A stretch of DNA of 64,000 nt from Neobacillus sp. PS3-40 (GTDB taxonomy: Bacteria; Bacillota; Bacilli; Bacillales; Cytobacillaceae), in assembly GCF_030915485.1 (NCBI RefSeq), contig NZ_CP133266.1, positions 3,600,001 to 3,664,000 on the forward strand. The letters run 5' to 3'. The notes under the pieces are model-generated. The model ran no database searches, was not told where the DNA came from, and saw only the letters and a list, made by a program, of their open reading frames with translations. Made by a program: the position numbers and the translations under genes. Below, one piece after another: positions 26,392 through 37,350 of this stretch. The stretch's first letter is position 1, and every line of letters begins with the position of its first letter.

Positions 26392-27744
26392 TTGAAACAG
26401 ATTGAAACCTATCATCATAAAAAAATACTTGTACTAGGATTAGCCAAAAGCGGGGTAACTGCTGCGGCTCTTCTCCATAAACTAGGTGCATTTGTTACAG
26501 TAAATGATAAAAAGCCTTTATCAGAAAATCCAGAAGCGCAAGGGTTGCTTGAAGAAGGTATAAAAGTAATATGTGGTGAACATCCCGTTGAGCTTCTTGA
26601 AGAAGGCTTTGAACTGATTGTAAAAAATCCTGGGATTCCATACAGTAACCCAATGATCGTTGGGGCGTTTGAAAAGGGAATTCCGGTAATAACAGAGGTA
26701 GAACTTGCCTATGAAATTTCAGAATCTCCATTCATTGCTATTACTGGTACAAATGGAAAAACCACCACAACTACATTGATTCATGAAATGTTGAATAGTG
26801 GAGAAAAACACCCGCTTATTGCCGGTAATATTGGTAAAGTTGCTTCAGGTGTAGCAGAACATGCAACCAATGAGAATACCATTGTTATTGAGTTATCTTC
26901 TTTCCAACTAATGGGGATTAATACGTTTAACCCGAAAATTGCTATTATCACAAATCTATATGATGCCCATTTGGATTACCATGGAACAAAAAAGGAATAC
27001 ATAGATGCAAAAGCAAATATTACGAAAAACCAAACTTCTGCGGAATTTTTAATTGTGAATTCAGAGCAACAGGAAGTAATGGAAATTGCTCGTAATTCGA
27101 ATGCAACGATTGTGCCTTTTTCCACAAAGCAGGTGTTGAATGAAGGGGCATATGTTTTGGATGGCTGGATTTGCTTTAATGGAGAAAAGGTCATGCAAAT
27201 CAGTGAGATTGTACTCCCAGGAACACATAACCTAGAAAATATTTTATCTGCTATGGCTGCTGCAAAGCTTTCAGGTGTGGAAAACTATGCTATTCAGGAA
27301 GTGTTACGATCGTTTACAGGTGTAAAACATCGTTTGCAATTCGTAACCGAAAAGGATGGACGAAAATTTTATAACGACTCAAAAGCGACTAATATTTTAG
27401 CAACTGTAAATGCCTTAGCCGCTTTTCAACAACCAGTTATTCTGCTGGCAGGTGGGCTTGATCGGGGCAACGAGTTTGATGAACTTATTCCCTATTTGAA
27501 AAATGTTAAGGCATTAATTACATTTGGCCAAACAGCTCCAAAAATTGAGCGAGTTGGCAGGGATGTTGGAATAAAAATGATCGAGCGTGTCGATAATGTT
27601 GAAAAGGCTGTGCCTGTTGCTTTTCAACATTCGGAGCCAGGTGATGTGATTTTGTTATCTCCTGCATGTGCAAGCTGGGATCAATTTAAAACTTTTGAAG
27701 TCAGGGGAGACATTTTTATTGAAGCGGTGCATAAGCTTAAGTAA
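26392..27744 (+). CDS. murD: UDP-MurNAc-L-Ala:D-glutamate ligase MurD
   Basis: This 450-aa Mur ligase adds D-Glu. It has an N-terminal Rossmann-like UDP-binding domain ([14 protein letters not shown]), the P-loop [12 protein letters not shown] near residue 120, and C-terminal NDSKATN and [11 protein letters not shown]. It starts with TTG immediately after the mraY stop, with GAGGTGG just upstream, which suggests tight coupling with mraY. Confidence 0.96.
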   Translation: MKQIETYHHKKILVLGLAKSGVTAAALLHKLGAFVTVNDKKPLSENPEAQGLLEEGIKVICGEHPVELLEEGFELIVKNPGIPYSNPMIVGAFEKGIPVITEVELAYEISESPFIAITGTNGKTTTTTLIHEMLNSGEKHPLIAGNIGKVASGVAEHATNENTIVIELSSFQLMGINTFNPKIAIITNLYDAHLDYHGTKKEYIDAKANITKNQTSAEFLIVNSEQQEVMEIARNSNATIVPFSTKQVLNEGAYVLDGWICFNGEKVMQISEIVLPGTHNLENILSAMAAAKLSGVENYAIQEVLRSFTGVKHRLQFVTEKDGRKFYNDSKATNILATVNALAAFQQPVILLAGGLDRGNEFDELIPYLKNVKALITFGQTAPKIERVGRDVGIKMIERVDNVEKAVPVAFQHSEPGDVILLSPACASWDQFKTFEVRGDIFIEAVHKLK

Positions 27745-27816
27745 GGGCTTGTCTCAATAGGTTTTCCTGCATGAGATAGTTTTAGGCCCTAAAACTAGCG
27801 TCCCGAGGTGTTAGTG

Positions 27817-28917
27817 GTGCCGACAAAGAAAACTACTCCTGATATTATTTTATTAATTATTACTTTAACACTGCTGGCAATTGGGCTCATCATGGTGTAC
27901 AGTGCTAGCGCAGTCTGGGCGGAATATAAATTCCAAGATGCCTTTTTCTTCGCTAAAAGGCAATTGTTATTTGCTGGAGTTGGAATTGCTGCGATGTTCT
28001 TTATCATGAATATCAGTTATTGGACATGGCGAACTTGGTCAAAAACAATCTTAATTTTTTGTTTCGTACTTTTGGTTCTCGTTCTCATTCCAGGTATTGG
28101 GAATGTTCGGAATGGCTCCAGAAGCTGGATTGGTGTGGGGGCTTTCTCCATTCAGCCTTCAGAATTCATGAAACTTGCAATGATTGCTTTTCTTGCAAAA
28201 TATCTGTCGGAGAGACAAAAATTTATCACTTCTTTCCGAAAAGGCCTTGTCCCATCATTAGGACTTGTGTTTGCAGCGTTTGCAATGATTATGCTCCAAC
28301 CAGACCTTGGTACCGGAACTGTTATGATTGGAACCAGTATTGTGATGATCTTTATTGCTGGCGCTAAAATCAGCCATTTTGCTGGTCTTGGATTAATTGG
28401 CGTAGCCGGATTCGTAGGATTAATTGCTTCAGCTCCATACCGAATTAAAAGGATTACATCCTTTTTAGATCCGTGGCAAGACCCACTTGGTAGTGGATTC
28501 CAAATTATACAATCACTTTATGCAATTGGACCGGGTGGGTTGTTTGGTCTTGGTCTAGGTGAGAGTAGGCAAAAGTTCTTTTACCTTCCTGAACCTCAAA
28601 CAGATTTTATCTTTGCGATTCTCTCTGAAGAATTGGGGTTTATTGGGGGATCTTTCATTATCCTTTTATTTGCCTTATTATTGTGGAGAGGAATTAGGAT
28701 CGCAATCGGTGCTCCTGATTTATATGGTAGCTTTCTTGCAATCGGTATTATTGCCATGATCGCTATTCAGGTTATGATAAATATCGGTGTTGTAACTGGA
28801 CTAATGCCAGTAACGGGTATTACCTTACCATTTCTAAGCTATGGTGGTTCCTCATTAACGCTCATGCTGGTTGCAATTGGAGTTCTATTAAATATTAGTC
28901 GATATTCAAGATATTAA
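27817..28917 (+). CDS. spoVE: Stage V sporulation protein E (SEDS glycosyltransferase)
   Basis: This 366-aa SEDS-family (FtsW/RodA/SpoVE) peptidoglycan polymerase has about ten membrane segments and matches B. subtilis SpoVE in length and over long blocks (YSASAVWAEYKF, GVGAFSIQPSEFMKLAMI, LPEPQTDFIFAILSEELGF). It polymerises cortex glycan together with SpoVD during sporulation. The start is ambiguous among GTGs at 27808, 27814 and 27817; GAGGTG at 27804-27809 favours 27817. It lies between murD and murG, where non-sporulating genera have ftsW. Confidence 0.93.
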   Translation: MPTKKTTPDIILLIITLTLLAIGLIMVYSASAVWAEYKFQDAFFFAKRQLLFAGVGIAAMFFIMNISYWTWRTWSKTILIFCFVLLVLVLIPGIGNVRNGSRSWIGVGAFSIQPSEFMKLAMIAFLAKYLSERQKFITSFRKGLVPSLGLVFAAFAMIMLQPDLGTGTVMIGTSIVMIFIAGAKISHFAGLGLIGVAGFVGLIASAPYRIKRITSFLDPWQDPLGSGFQIIQSLYAIGPGGLFGLGLGESRQKFFYLPEPQTDFIFAILSEELGFIGGSFIILLFALLLWRGIRIAIGAPDLYGSFLAIGIIAMIAIQVMINIGVVTGLMPVTGITLPFLSYGGSSLTLMLVAIGVLLNISRYSRY

Positions 28918-28925
28918 GAAAAGCG

Positions 28926-28978
28926 CAAAGAACCCGTACAATTTACCTAATCCCCTGTCTTGGCAGGGTTCTTTTTTG
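28926..28978 (+). terminator. Terminator after spoVE
   Basis: AAAGAACCC and GGGTTCTTT pair across a long loop, followed by TTT. The long loop makes it weaker than the other terminators here. Confidence 0.6.
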
Positions 28979-29076
28979 GCTAAGCAGAATTTATATCCAT
29001 AAAATCTGCTAGCGTATAAGGGCAGCTACGCCTAATCATCGCCCAAAGGGGCTCGCCAATTGGCGAGTTTTCTTTA
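28979..29076 (+). repeat. 99-bp dispersed element, copy 5
   Basis: GCTAAGCAG to GAGTTTTCTTTA, 98 bp, starts directly at the end of the spoVE terminator T-tract (flank TTTG instead of TTTA). The 3' hairpin CTCGCC-AATT-GGCGAG is intact, and the 5' stem has one mismatch. Confidence 0.9.
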
Positions 29077-29100
29077 TTTAGCAGGAAAATTAGTAGCATT

Positions 29101-29129
29101 TTGTAAAAATACAGATATAGTATTACAAT
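29101..29129 (+). promoter_or_regulatory. Possible promoter of murG
   Basis: TTGTAA (29101-29106), a 17-bp spacer and TACAAT (29124-29129) give a plausible sigma-A promoter in the 403-bp gap before murG, which otherwise holds only the spoVE terminator and element copy 5. Confidence 0.45.
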
Positions 29130-29320
29130 TCCATAACATTCCCTTTTCAAAGCCGATCAAGCACATGGTTTATAGTAGAATGGGGAACAGAAACAATCTT
29201 TTGCACAATTAATAAATAGGATTAGTTAAATGATATTGGTGATAAAAACAATTTTTGGATAAAATGTGCAAAAATCAGCAGAGATATATAAGAGAGCTAA
29301 AAAAAATAGGGGTGTTTAAA

Positions 29321-30418
29321 ATGAAAATAGTCATAAGTGGCGGGGGAACTGGTGGTCATATTTATCCTGCACTTGCTCTGATAAGAGAAATACAGAAGGA
29401 AACGAAGGAAGCAGAATTTTTATACATAGGTACTGAAAAAGGCCTCGAAAGCACTATAGTCACCAGGGAGAACATTCCCTTTAAATCAATACATATTACA
29501 GGATTTAAAAGAAAGCTTTCCTTTGATAATTTAAAAACAGTTTTTAGATTTCTAAAGGGTGTTAGCACTAGTAGAAAAATTTTAAAAGAATTTAAACCAG
29601 ATATTGTGATTGGAACGGGTGGATATGTGTGTGGACCCGTAGTTTATGCCGCTGCAAAATTGAAAATTCCTACTATTATCCATGAACAAAATAGTATTCC
29701 AGGGTTAACAAATAAGTTTTTGAGTCGGTATGTGAGCAAAATTGCTGTTTGCTTTGAAGAGGCAAAAGACTATTTTCCTAAAAATAAGGTTGTCTTAACA
29801 GGGAATCCGAGGGCACAAGAAGTGATCGGTAAGGACGGAATACGGGGAAGGATTTCAGTAGGACTTAGTACAACGACCCCTGCTGTTCTTATTTTTGGAG
29901 GAAGTCGTGGAGCAAGACCAATAAATGAGGCCGTCGTAAAATCGTTATCGGAATTAGGGAAAAAACCCTATCAGGTTTTGTATATTACGGGAGATGCCCA
30001 CTTTGAAGAGGTAAAAAAAGAAGTTGAGTTAGTCGGAAATCCACAAAATGTAGTAATTCAACCGTTTATTCATAATATGCCTGAAGTTCTAGCAGGGATT
30101 GACTTGGTGATATCAAGATCAGGTGCAACAACCTTAGCTGAATTGACTTCCCTTGGAGTGCCAAGCATCTTGATTCCAAGTCCGTACGTAACAAATAATC
30201 ATCAAGAAAAAAATGCTCGTTCCCTTGAGATTCAGGGTGCTGCTGAGATACTTTTAGAGAAAGATTTGAATAATAAGAGTCTAATCAAGAATATTGATCG
30301 AGTTCTCCTTGATAAAGAGAAATTAACTGGGATGAAAAAGAAAGCAAAAAAAATGGGGATTCCAGACTCAGCATGTCGGCTTTATAAATTAATGAAAGAA
30401 CTTGTAAAGCAAAAGTAG
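29321..30418 (+). CDS. murG: UDP-GlcNAc:lipid I GlcNAc transferase MurG
   Basis: This 365-aa GT-B glycosyltransferase converts lipid I to lipid II on the inner membrane face. It has the N-terminal [26 protein letters not shown], and the C-terminal donor-site block [13 protein letters not shown] and [11 protein letters not shown]. The ATG 29321 follows AGGGGTG; the in-frame extension to 29255 is not conserved. murB follows after 63 bp. Confidence 0.96.
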   Translation: MKIVISGGGTGGHIYPALALIREIQKETKEAEFLYIGTEKGLESTIVTRENIPFKSIHITGFKRKLSFDNLKTVFRFLKGVSTSRKILKEFKPDIVIGTGGYVCGPVVYAAAKLKIPTIIHEQNSIPGLTNKFLSRYVSKIAVCFEEAKDYFPKNKVVLTGNPRAQEVIGKDGIRGRISVGLSTTTPAVLIFGGSRGARPINEAVVKSLSELGKKPYQVLYITGDAHFEEVKKEVELVGNPQNVVIQPFIHNMPEVLAGIDLVISRSGATTLAELTSLGVPSILIPSPYVTNNHQEKNARSLEIQGAAEILLEKDLNNKSLIKNIDRVLLDKEKLTGMKKKAKKMGIPDSACRLYKLMKELVKQK

Positions 30419-30481
30419 TCCAATGACGTTTTTGGCATAGACTGAAACTAACCCCTGTTCTTTAAAAAAAGGAGGTAGACA

Positions 30482-31390
30482 ATGAACGGTATTGTAAATG
30501 AATTACAAGCATTAAATATTGGTAAGGTAAAGGAAAATGAATCACTTGCACAGTACACGACGATGAAAATTGGAGGCCCCGCTGATCTTTTTATAGAACC
30601 AACATCAGTGGAAAACTTACAGAAAGCGATTAATGTATTGCGGAAATACAAACTAAATTGGCAAGCAATCGGCAGAGGCTCTAACCTGTTAATTTCAGAT
30701 AAAGGGATCGAGGGGGCTGTGGTTAGATTAGGAACTGGGCTGGATCAGCTTCAGATTGAAGAAACAGAAATCACTGTTGGGGGAGGACATTCTCTAATAA
30801 GTTTGGCAACAATTATAAGTAAAAAGGGGATTTCTGGACTGGAATTTGCTAGTGGAATTCCGGGATCTGTCGGTGGTGCTGTCTATATGAATGCAGGCGC
30901 GCATGGGTCGGATATCAGTAAAGTGTTAAAGACGGCTCATATACTATTTGAAGATGGAACATTCGAGTGGCTTTCCAATGAAGAAATGGAATTTTCCTAT
31001 CGTACATCTATCCTTCAGAAAAAACGTCGGGGAGTTTTAGTCGAGTCAACTTTCCAACTATCTTATGGTAATCGTTCGGAAATAGTAGCTGAAATGCAAA
31101 AAAATAAAGATTATCGAAAAGAGACACAACCGTGGAATTTCCCTTGTGCCGGAAGTATATTTCGGAATCCACTTCCAAACTATGCTGGTAAATTAATAGA
31201 GGCTGCCGGGTTAAAGGGTTTCAGTATTGGAGGGGCAAAAATTTCCGAAATGCATGGGAATTTTATTGTCAACGTTGGCAATGCAAAAGCAGAGGATGTG
31301 CACAACTTAATTCAGCATGTAAAAGAGACAATTTATCGTTTGTATGAAATTAAAATGGAAACAGAAGTGGAAATAATCGGTCGAAAGTAA
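30482..31390 (+). CDS. murB: UDP-N-acetylenolpyruvoylglucosamine reductase MurB
   Basis: This 302-aa FAD enzyme reduces the enolpyruvyl group to make UDP-MurNAc. FAD-binding segments [19 protein letters not shown] and [20 protein letters not shown] are present. It is of the shorter type II form, with the proton-donor region [10 protein letters not shown] followed by a C-terminal EVEIIGR. The ATG 30482 has AAAGGAGG upstream. Confidence 0.97.
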   Translation: MNGIVNELQALNIGKVKENESLAQYTTMKIGGPADLFIEPTSVENLQKAINVLRKYKLNWQAIGRGSNLLISDKGIEGAVVRLGTGLDQLQIEETEITVGGGHSLISLATIISKKGISGLEFASGIPGSVGGAVYMNAGAHGSDISKVLKTAHILFEDGTFEWLSNEEMEFSYRTSILQKKRRGVLVESTFQLSYGNRSEIVAEMQKNKDYRKETQPWNFPCAGSIFRNPLPNYAGKLIEAAGLKGFSIGGAKISEMHGNFIVNVGNAKAEDVHNLIQHVKETIYRLYEIKMETEVEIIGRK

Positions 31391-31577
31391 CAGGAAATAT
31401 CGCTTACGATTTCCCAAAATTGTGGTATAATTAACAATGTGAAAAACTGTTTGATGAAATGACGGCATGATCTTTCGTGCCGTTGTTTTCACTTTAATGG
31501 ACAGGCTTTCCTTAAGGATAATTTTTTTCTAAAAATAAGAACGTACAAAGCTAGCACTCTTCTTATGGAGGGAAGGT

Positions 31578-32363
31578 ATGGAAAAAGGAAAAATCGTTGC
31601 TCTTGAAGACCGTATTCCACAACTTAAACAACAAAGACGAAGAAAAGCTAACAGAAGACTGATTTTCCTACTTTTCTTATTTTTTTCCCTTATTGCTGTT
31701 GTTACGTATGTGCAATCACCACTTAGCCATGTAAAGAAAATAATCGTTAAAGGAAATCAAGACTATTCGACCGACGAAATTATAAAGAAAACAGGCGTGA
31801 CAACAAAGAATAATATTTGGCAGATAAAAGGCCAAGTCATTGCGGGTAAGTTAGAGCAACTCCAAGAGATAAATAAAGCATCAGTAAAGGTTCGTTGGCC
31901 TAATTCACTTATTATTCAAGTGAAAGAGCATAAAAGAATTGCTTATCTAAAAAAAGATGCAGTCTTTTATCCAGTTTTGGAAAATGGAACTATTTTAAGT
32001 AAGGGGCAGAGTCGATTTCCAATAAATGCACCTATTCTAATCGACTTTGAGCAAGGAGTTGTTCTTGAAGAAATGGTAACTGAGCTAAAAAAGTTACCTG
32101 AAGAAATCCTTAATTCTATCTCTGAAATACACTATACTCCTTATAAAACTGATAATTATCACATTTCTTCATATATGAACGATGGCTTTGAAGTCAGTGC
32201 AACGATCAGAAGTTTTTCTGAAAAAATGGCCCATTATCCTTCAATCATAAGCCAATTAGACGTTACTAAAAAAGGGGTCATTGATTTAGAAGTAGGGTCT
32301 TTTTTCAAGGCATATGGTTCAAATGGGGAGGTTCAAAATGAGAAAGATAAGGATAAAAAATAA
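31578..32363 (+). CDS. divIB: Cell division protein DivIB (FtsQ)
   Basis: This 261-aa bitopic protein has a basic cytoplasmic N-terminus, one membrane segment (about residues 27-45), an extracellular POTRA domain (LSHVKKIIVKGNQDYSTDEI, about 50-120) and the FtsQ/DivIB beta domain. It stabilises the FtsL-DivIC complex at the septum. The ATG 31578 follows GGAGGGAAGG. Its end overlaps the next gene by 26 nt in another frame. Confidence 0.95.
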   Translation: MEKGKIVALEDRIPQLKQQRRRKANRRLIFLLFLFFSLIAVVTYVQSPLSHVKKIIVKGNQDYSTDEIIKKTGVTTKNNIWQIKGQVIAGKLEQLQEINKASVKVRWPNSLIIQVKEHKRIAYLKKDAVFYPVLENGTILSKGQSRFPINAPILIDFEQGVVLEEMVTELKKLPEEILNSISEIHYTPYKTDNYHISSYMNDGFEVSATIRSFSEKMAHYPSIISQLDVTKKGVIDLEVGSFFKAYGSNGEVQNEKDKDKK

Positions 32364-33048
32364 ACAAGTTGTTTTATCCTTCGTCTGCCTTGTCCTTGGG
32401 TATTTGCTGGCGTTTTCCTACCATTTAACTCAAAAAGAAAATGAAACGAAAAATGTAAAATTAACTGCTCCTCAATACGGGAAAACAATTGATTTAAGGA
32501 ATCAATTAATTTCACAGGAAGAAACTAATCGCAAACTACAGAAAGAATTAAAACAAAAACAAGATAAGGTTTTAGCAAATGAGAAGGATCTATCGAAAGA
32601 GGCGCAAGTTTTCTTTAACTTGGCTGAAGAAGCTGAAAAATACCGGATGTTTCTAGGCAAGATAAAGGTTAAAGGAAAAGGCGTGATGGTGACTCTTGAC
32701 GATGGAGCGTATGACCCAAAGGATGGGAATGTAAACAATTATCTGGTTCATGAGTTTCATGTGTTTAAAGTGGTCAATGAACTTTATGTTGCAGGTGCCT
32801 CTGCGGTTGCAATTAATGGCCAACGGCTATCAAGCCATTCTTACATAGTGTGTAATGGACCTGTGATTACAGTGGATGGAAAGCAGCATCCTGCACCATT
32901 TGTGATTACCGCAATTGGTGATCCAGATGTTTTGTCATCAGCGTTAAACCTAACTGGGGGAATTAGAGACCAGCTAGTGAATGATAATATTGTTTTTAGT
33001 CTTGAGAAAGAAAATGAAATTGTTTTAGCCCCCATTTTGGGAAGCTAG
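32338..33048 (+). CDS. ylxW: DUF881 family protein (YlxW)
   Basis: This 236-aa protein has an N-terminal membrane anchor (about residues 10-28), a coiled coil (about 45-110) and a DUF881 domain with GVMVTLDDGAYD and AINGQRLSSHS. Its function is unknown; the family sits near ftsQ/ftsA in many Gram-positives. The ATG 32338 has GGGGAGG upstream inside divIB. It is paralogous to the following gene. Confidence 0.85.
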   Translation: MRKIRIKNKQVVLSFVCLVLGYLLAFSYHLTQKENETKNVKLTAPQYGKTIDLRNQLISQEETNRKLQKELKQKQDKVLANEKDLSKEAQVFFNLAEEAEKYRMFLGKIKVKGKGVMVTLDDGAYDPKDGNVNNYLVHEFHVFKVVNELYVAGASAVAINGQRLSSHSYIVCNGPVITVDGKQHPAPFVITAIGDPDVLSSALNLTGGIRDQLVNDNIVFSLEKENEIVLAPILGS

Positions 33049-33097
33049 GGTTTAGTTTTTGTTTTTGTGTCCACATTAACAAAAGGATAGAAGGTCG

Positions 33098-33844
33098 GTG
33101 AATAAAGTGGACAAAAAAAATAAAAAAATGAGCCTTGTTGTTATAGCTATAGTTATTGGGTTTATGATCGCTATTCAATTTCAAACAATAAAGAAACCAT
33201 TAGTAAGAGATACAAGGGATATTTGGCAACTCCGTGAAGACTTACTAAAGGAAAAAGAATTGCAGTCCAATTTATTAGAAGAGATTCGTTCAAATGAAGA
33301 AAAACTATCGGCCTATGATTCTAAGAAAAAGCAGAGCAAAGAAGAAGCATTGCAAAATACCTTGCAGGAATTAAAAGTCGAATCTGGTATGACTGATGTA
33401 ATCGGCCCAGGAATTAGTTTAAAGATAGAACCAGTTTACGAGGATATTAAATTAGGGGAACCTGTGACCCAAGTGATTTCTCCAGATCTTTTGAAACGAT
33501 TATTAAATGAATTAAATATGTACGAAGCAAAATACGTTTCTATTGATGGTCAAAGAATTATCAATACAACAGTGATTCGGGACATAAATACGGAAACGAA
33601 AATTGATGGTCACTCTATTAAAAGCCTCCCAATTGAGGTGAAAGTGGTCACTGATAATATGAAAATAGCACAGGAGCTATACAATCGTATGCAGGTTTCT
33701 AAATCTGCTGAAGAATTTTTTATCGACAATTTGCGACTAACGGTTTCTATACCAAATGCAAAAATTGTGGTTCCCGCATATGAAAATTCAATTCACATCC
33801 AAAATATGGAGATGGTGAAGGCTAATAAAGGAGGCAGTTCTTGA
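33098..33844 (+). CDS. ylxX: DUF881 family protein (YlxX)
   Basis: This 248-aa protein is built like YlxW: an anchor at about residues 10-28, a coiled coil (REDLLKEKELQSNLLEEI), then DUF881 with VIGPGISLKIEP and YVSIDGQRIINTTVIRDI. Function is unknown. Starts at GTG 33098 or GTG 33107 are both possible; AAAGGAT favours the former. It overlaps sbp by one base (TGATG), so translation is coupled. The ylxW and ylxX names follow B. subtilis order. Confidence 0.83.
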   Translation: MNKVDKKNKKMSLVVIAIVIGFMIAIQFQTIKKPLVRDTRDIWQLREDLLKEKELQSNLLEEIRSNEEKLSAYDSKKKQSKEEALQNTLQELKVESGMTDVIGPGISLKIEPVYEDIKLGEPVTQVISPDLLKRLLNELNMYEAKYVSIDGQRIINTTVIRDINTETKIDGHSIKSLPIEVKVVTDNMKIAQELYNRMQVSKSAEEFFIDNLRLTVSIPNAKIVVPAYENSIHIQNMEMVKANKGGSS

Positions 33845-34206
33845 TGTGGCTTCCAATAATGGGATTGGTTATTGGAATTATCCTTGGGTTTCGGACAGAT
33901 ATTAGAGTTCCAGAAGAGTATTCCAATTATTTATCAATTGCTGTACTTGCTGCCTTTGATACTTTGTTTGGTGGCATTAGAGCCCATCTTCAAAATATTT
34001 ACGATGAAAGGGTATTTGTCTCAGGCTTTTTTTTTAATATAATGCTTGCTGCAGGTTTAGCTTTTCTAGGTGTCCATCTTGGTGTAGACTTATATTTAGC
34101 CGCAGTTTTTGCATTTGGAGTAAGATTATTTCAGAACATTGCGGTAATAAGAAGAATATTATTGTCGAAATGGTCAACAAACAAACAAAAAATTGAAAAA
34201 AAGTGA
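33844..34206 (+). CDS. sbp: Small basic protein Sbp (DUF1290)
   Basis: This 120-aa membrane protein has about three to four hydrophobic segments and a basic tail (KWSTNKQKIEKK). It is the DUF1290 protein found before ftsA in bacilli, with no known function. The ATG 33844 overlaps the ylxX stop and is preceded by AAAGGAGG. The 281-bp gap to ftsA contains no gene; a TTGTGA...TATACC pair near 34230-34260 is a weak promoter candidate. Confidence 0.88.
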   Translation: MWLPIMGLVIGIILGFRTDIRVPEEYSNYLSIAVLAAFDTLFGGIRAHLQNIYDERVFVSGFFFNIMLAAGLAFLGVHLGVDLYLAAVFAFGVRLFQNIAVIRRILLSKWSTNKQKIEKK

Positions 34207-34487
34207 AATTATTTAAAGGGAATTATTAAGTTGTGACGAATATTTTTATAAGATATACCTAGTAGGAAAGAAAAATCAACTACTGGTAAATCGTTATAGC
34301 AAATTCAGGGGCGTAGATCATCACCGAAAAATATTGCTTTACGACTCAAAATGGGAGGATTTCAAATCTTCACTTAACGGGTTCGTAAGCCACGTCCTCG
34401 AAATTAATTTTCGGATAAAAATAATTTGATTCGCCGAACATGTAAAAATAGTATTTTTTAAAGGAATGCAAAAGGAGGTGCCAAAGA

Positions 34488-35771
34488 ATGAACAGCAATG
34501 AAATTTATGTAAGTCTTGACATCGGTACATCCAGCGTAAAGGTAATCATTGGGGAAATGGTCAATGACACGTTAAATATAATTGGCGTTGGTAATGAGAA
34601 TTCTGAAGGGTTACGGAAAGGCTCGATCATCGATATAGATGAAACCGTTCATTCTATCAAGAAGGCGATAGAACAAGCAGAAAGAATGATTGGAATGGAG
34701 ATACGCCAAGTTGTTGTAGGCATAACAGCAAATCATGTAATGCTAACACACTGCCACGGTGTTGTTGCCGTTTCAAGTCAAAACCGTGAAATAACAAACG
34801 ACGATGTAGTTAGGGTAATTGAAGCCGCTCAGGTCATTTCTATCCCCCCAGAAAGAGAAATTATTGGGGTTGATGCGAAGCAATATATCGTAGATGGCCT
34901 TGATGAAATAAATGATCCACGAGGTATGATTGGTGTTCGTCTTGAAATGGAAGGAATGATTATAACTACTTCCAAAACAATCTTACATAATACCCTCCGT
35001 TGTGTTGAAAAAGCTGGATTGGAAATTTTAGATATCACCTTGCAACCTCTCGCAGCAGGATCCTTTGCCTTATCTAAGGATGAGAAAAACCTTGGTGTTG
35101 CCCTTATTGATCTTGGTGGGGGATCAACAACCATAGCATATTTTGATCAAGGCCACTTAAAGGCAACAGGCTTTCTTCCGATCGGGGGAGACCATATTAC
35201 GAAGGATCTTTCAATTGGTCTGCGCACATCCACTGAGGATGCAGAGATGATAAAAGTGAAGTATGGTCATTCCTTTTACGATGATGCATCAGAAGAAGAA
35301 GTTTTTAGTGTTCCAATTATTGGAAGTGATCAACATCAACAATTTAACCAGCTTGAAATTTCTGATATTATAGAAGCTAGAATGGAAGAAATTTTTGAAT
35401 TAGTTGTTCAAGAAATGAAAAGGCTTGGCATTCGTGATTTGCCAGGTGGGTTTGTTTTAACAGGTGGAATTGCTAATATGCAGGGTGTACTCGAACTTGC
35501 AGAGGAGATTTTTCAAAACAGAGTCCGTATTGCTGCTCCTGATTATATTGGAGTTAGGGAACCACAATATACAACCGCTGTTGGTTTGATCCAATATGCA
35601 TATAAGTTTGCTAGATTACCAGGCGGAGTTACTGTTGAATCTTCATCGGTTTCCGAACCAAGTGAAAAACGCAGTTCTAAGCAACAATTGCCTAAAGCAA
35701 AACCAGATAAACATCAGGAAGAAAAAATGTCATCGAGAGTAAAAAAATTCCTTGGTTACTTTTTCGAATAA
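34488..35771 (+). CDS. ftsA: Cell division protein FtsA
   Basis: This 427-aa actin-like ATPase tethers FtsZ to the membrane. It has phosphate-1 [14 protein letters not shown] at residues 9-22, phosphate-2 [10 protein letters not shown], an SHS2 (1C) domain between, and the C-terminal amphipathic membrane-targeting helix [13 protein letters not shown]. The ATG 34488 follows AAAGGAGGTG. ftsZ follows after 43 bp. Confidence 0.97.
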   Translation: MNSNEIYVSLDIGTSSVKVIIGEMVNDTLNIIGVGNENSEGLRKGSIIDIDETVHSIKKAIEQAERMIGMEIRQVVVGITANHVMLTHCHGVVAVSSQNREITNDDVVRVIEAAQVISIPPEREIIGVDAKQYIVDGLDEINDPRGMIGVRLEMEGMIITTSKTILHNTLRCVEKAGLEILDITLQPLAAGSFALSKDEKNLGVALIDLGGGSTTIAYFDQGHLKATGFLPIGGDHITKDLSIGLRTSTEDAEMIKVKYGHSFYDDASEEEVFSVPIIGSDQHQQFNQLEISDIIEARMEEIFELVVQEMKRLGIRDLPGGFVLTGGIANMQGVLELAEEIFQNRVRIAAPDYIGVREPQYTTAVGLIQYAYKFARLPGGVTVESSSVSEPSEKRSSKQQLPKAKPDKHQEEKMSSRVKKFLGYFFE

Positions 35772-35814
35772 GCAAAACCGAAAAAGGAAGATCGACGAAT
35801 TAGGAGGATTTGTC

Positions 35815-36951
35815 ATGTTAGAGTTTGATACGAATTTAGATTCTCTTGCAACAATAAAAGTCATCGGAGTTGGTGGTGGCGGAAATAATGCAGTAAACCG
35901 AATGATCGAACATGGCGTTAAAGGTGTAGAGTTTATTGCTGTAAATACAGATGCACAAGCTTTAAACCTTTCCAAAGCCGAAATCAAAATGCAAATTGGT
36001 GGAAAATTAACAAGAGGTCTTGGCGCAGGTGCTAATCCTGAAGTTGGAAAAAAAGCGGCAGAAGAAAGCAAAGAACAACTTGAAGAAGCATTAAGCGGAG
36101 CCGATATGGTTTTCGTAACTGCAGGTATGGGTGGCGGAACGGGTACTGGGGCTGCTCCTGTTATTGCACAAATTGCTCGTGATCTTGGTGCATTAACAGT
36201 TGGTGTTGTCACAAGACCATTTACCTTTGAAGGAAAGAAACGCTCCAATCAAGCCTCTGGTGGAATCGGTGCAATGAAAGAAGCAGTTGATACGTTGATT
36301 GTCATTCCAAATGACCGCCTTCTTGAAATCGTCGATAAAAGTACACCAATGCTTGAAGCTTTCCGCGAAGCGGACAATGTTCTTCGCCAAGGGGTACAAG
36401 GTATTTCAGATTTAATTGCTGTACCAGGATTGATAAACCTAGATTTTGCTGACGTGAAAACGATCATGTCCAGTAAAGGATCTGCGTTAATGGGTATCGG
36501 TGTTGCTGCAGGTGAAAATCGCGCAGCAGAAGCAGCAAAAAAATCTATCAGTTCACCATTACTGGAAACCTCAATAGATGGTGCCCAAGGTGTTTTGATG
36601 AATATAACTGGTGGTACGAATTTAAGCCTATATGAGGTACAAGAAGCAGCAGATATTGTTGCTACTGCATCTGATCAGGAAGTTAATATGATCTTTGGTT
36701 CTGTAATCAATGAAAATTTAAAAGATGAAATCATTGTGACTGTAATTGCCACAGGTTTTAAAGAAGAAAATACACAACCAAAAGTAACGCGTCCTTCTTT
36801 TGGACAAGCAAAAGTAACGCCAGGAGTTGTGAAGCGCGAAACAAAACGTGAAGAGGTTCCACAACAGGAACAACCTCGAAACACGTCTGCTTCACAAGAA
36901 GAAGCTTTGGATATTCCAACTTTCTTACGTAATAGAAATCGTCGTAGATAA
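35815..36951 (+). CDS. ftsZ: Cell division protein FtsZ
   Basis: This 378-aa tubulin-like GTPase forms the Z-ring. It has the GTP-binding [13 protein letters not shown], tubulin signature GGGTGTG near residue 105, and the T7-loop region [13 protein letters not shown] disordered linker (about 315-365) leads to the C-terminal peptide [14 protein letters not shown] that binds FtsA, SepF and others. The ATG 35815 ([16 protein letters not shown]) follows TAGGAGG. A strong terminator follows. Confidence 0.98.
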   Translation: MLEFDTNLDSLATIKVIGVGGGGNNAVNRMIEHGVKGVEFIAVNTDAQALNLSKAEIKMQIGGKLTRGLGAGANPEVGKKAAEESKEQLEEALSGADMVFVTAGMGGGTGTGAAPVIAQIARDLGALTVGVVTRPFTFEGKKRSNQASGGIGAMKEAVDTLIVIPNDRLLEIVDKSTPMLEAFREADNVLRQGVQGISDLIAVPGLINLDFADVKTIMSSKGSALMGIGVAAGENRAAEAAKKSISSPLLETSIDGAQGVLMNITGGTNLSLYEVQEAADIVATASDQEVNMIFGSVINENLKDEIIVTVIATGFKEENTQPKVTRPSFGQAKVTPGVVKRETKREEVPQQEQPRNTSASQEEALDIPTFLRNRNRRR

Positions 36952-36985
36952 GTCAAATTATCTAGTAAGTACATGATGAATTAAG

Positions 36986-37018
36986 AAGGCATAGCTCCAA
37001 TAGGAGCTATGCCTTTTG
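36986..37018 (+). terminator. Terminator after ftsZ
   Basis: AAGGCATAGCTCC and GGAGCTATGCCTT form a 13-bp stem with an AATA loop, followed by TTG. Confidence 0.9.
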
Positions 37019-37020
37019 TC

Positions 37021-37108
37021 AACTAAGCAGAATTTATATCCATATATTCTGCTAGTGCTTAAGTACACCAGCGCCTAATCATTTGCCCTTTGGGGCTCGG
37101 ATCGGCTA
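37021..37108 (+). repeat. 99-bp dispersed element, copy 6 (degenerate 3' end)
   Basis: The 5' hairpin region CTAAGCAGAATTTATATCC is conserved right after the ftsZ terminator. The sequence drifts after GGGGCTCGG and lacks the 3' hairpin and TTTTCTTTA. The rest of the 484-bp ftsZ-spoIIGA gap carries only the spoIIG promoter. Confidence 0.75.
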
Positions 37109-37264
37109 TTGGGATATAGATAATTAAATCAGATAGGGTTCGTTATAAAATTAATTTAAGAAGGCCTCTTCTGATAGTTAGTTGCAATTTGGAACCTTGG
37201 CGACTGGTCTTACGCAATCTGCTCTTCCTCCTCGAGACACTTACACTTTCAATATTCTCTAATC

Positions 37265-37350
37265 TGACAAAATCCCCGGGAAATAGTAAAAATTTCTGTT
37301 TTTTTGATTACACAAAGTGACACACTTCATCACTGCATATGCGTTATACT
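37265..37350 (+). promoter_or_regulatory. spoIIG-type promoter (22-bp spacer) with a possible Spo0A box
   Basis: GTGACA (37317-37322) and TATACT (37345-37350) are separated by exactly 22 bp. The B. subtilis spoIIG promoter is a known sigma-A promoter with this unusual spacing that needs Spo0A~P. TGACAAA at 37265-37271 differs by one base from the TGNCGAA 0A-box core. The match in position and geometry is strong; the 0A box is tentative. Confidence 0.7.

Noticed and set aside
35730-36248. 172-codon open frame antisense to ftsZ
   Set aside because: It is a shadow of the highly biased ftsZ coding sequence; no start signal and no domain.
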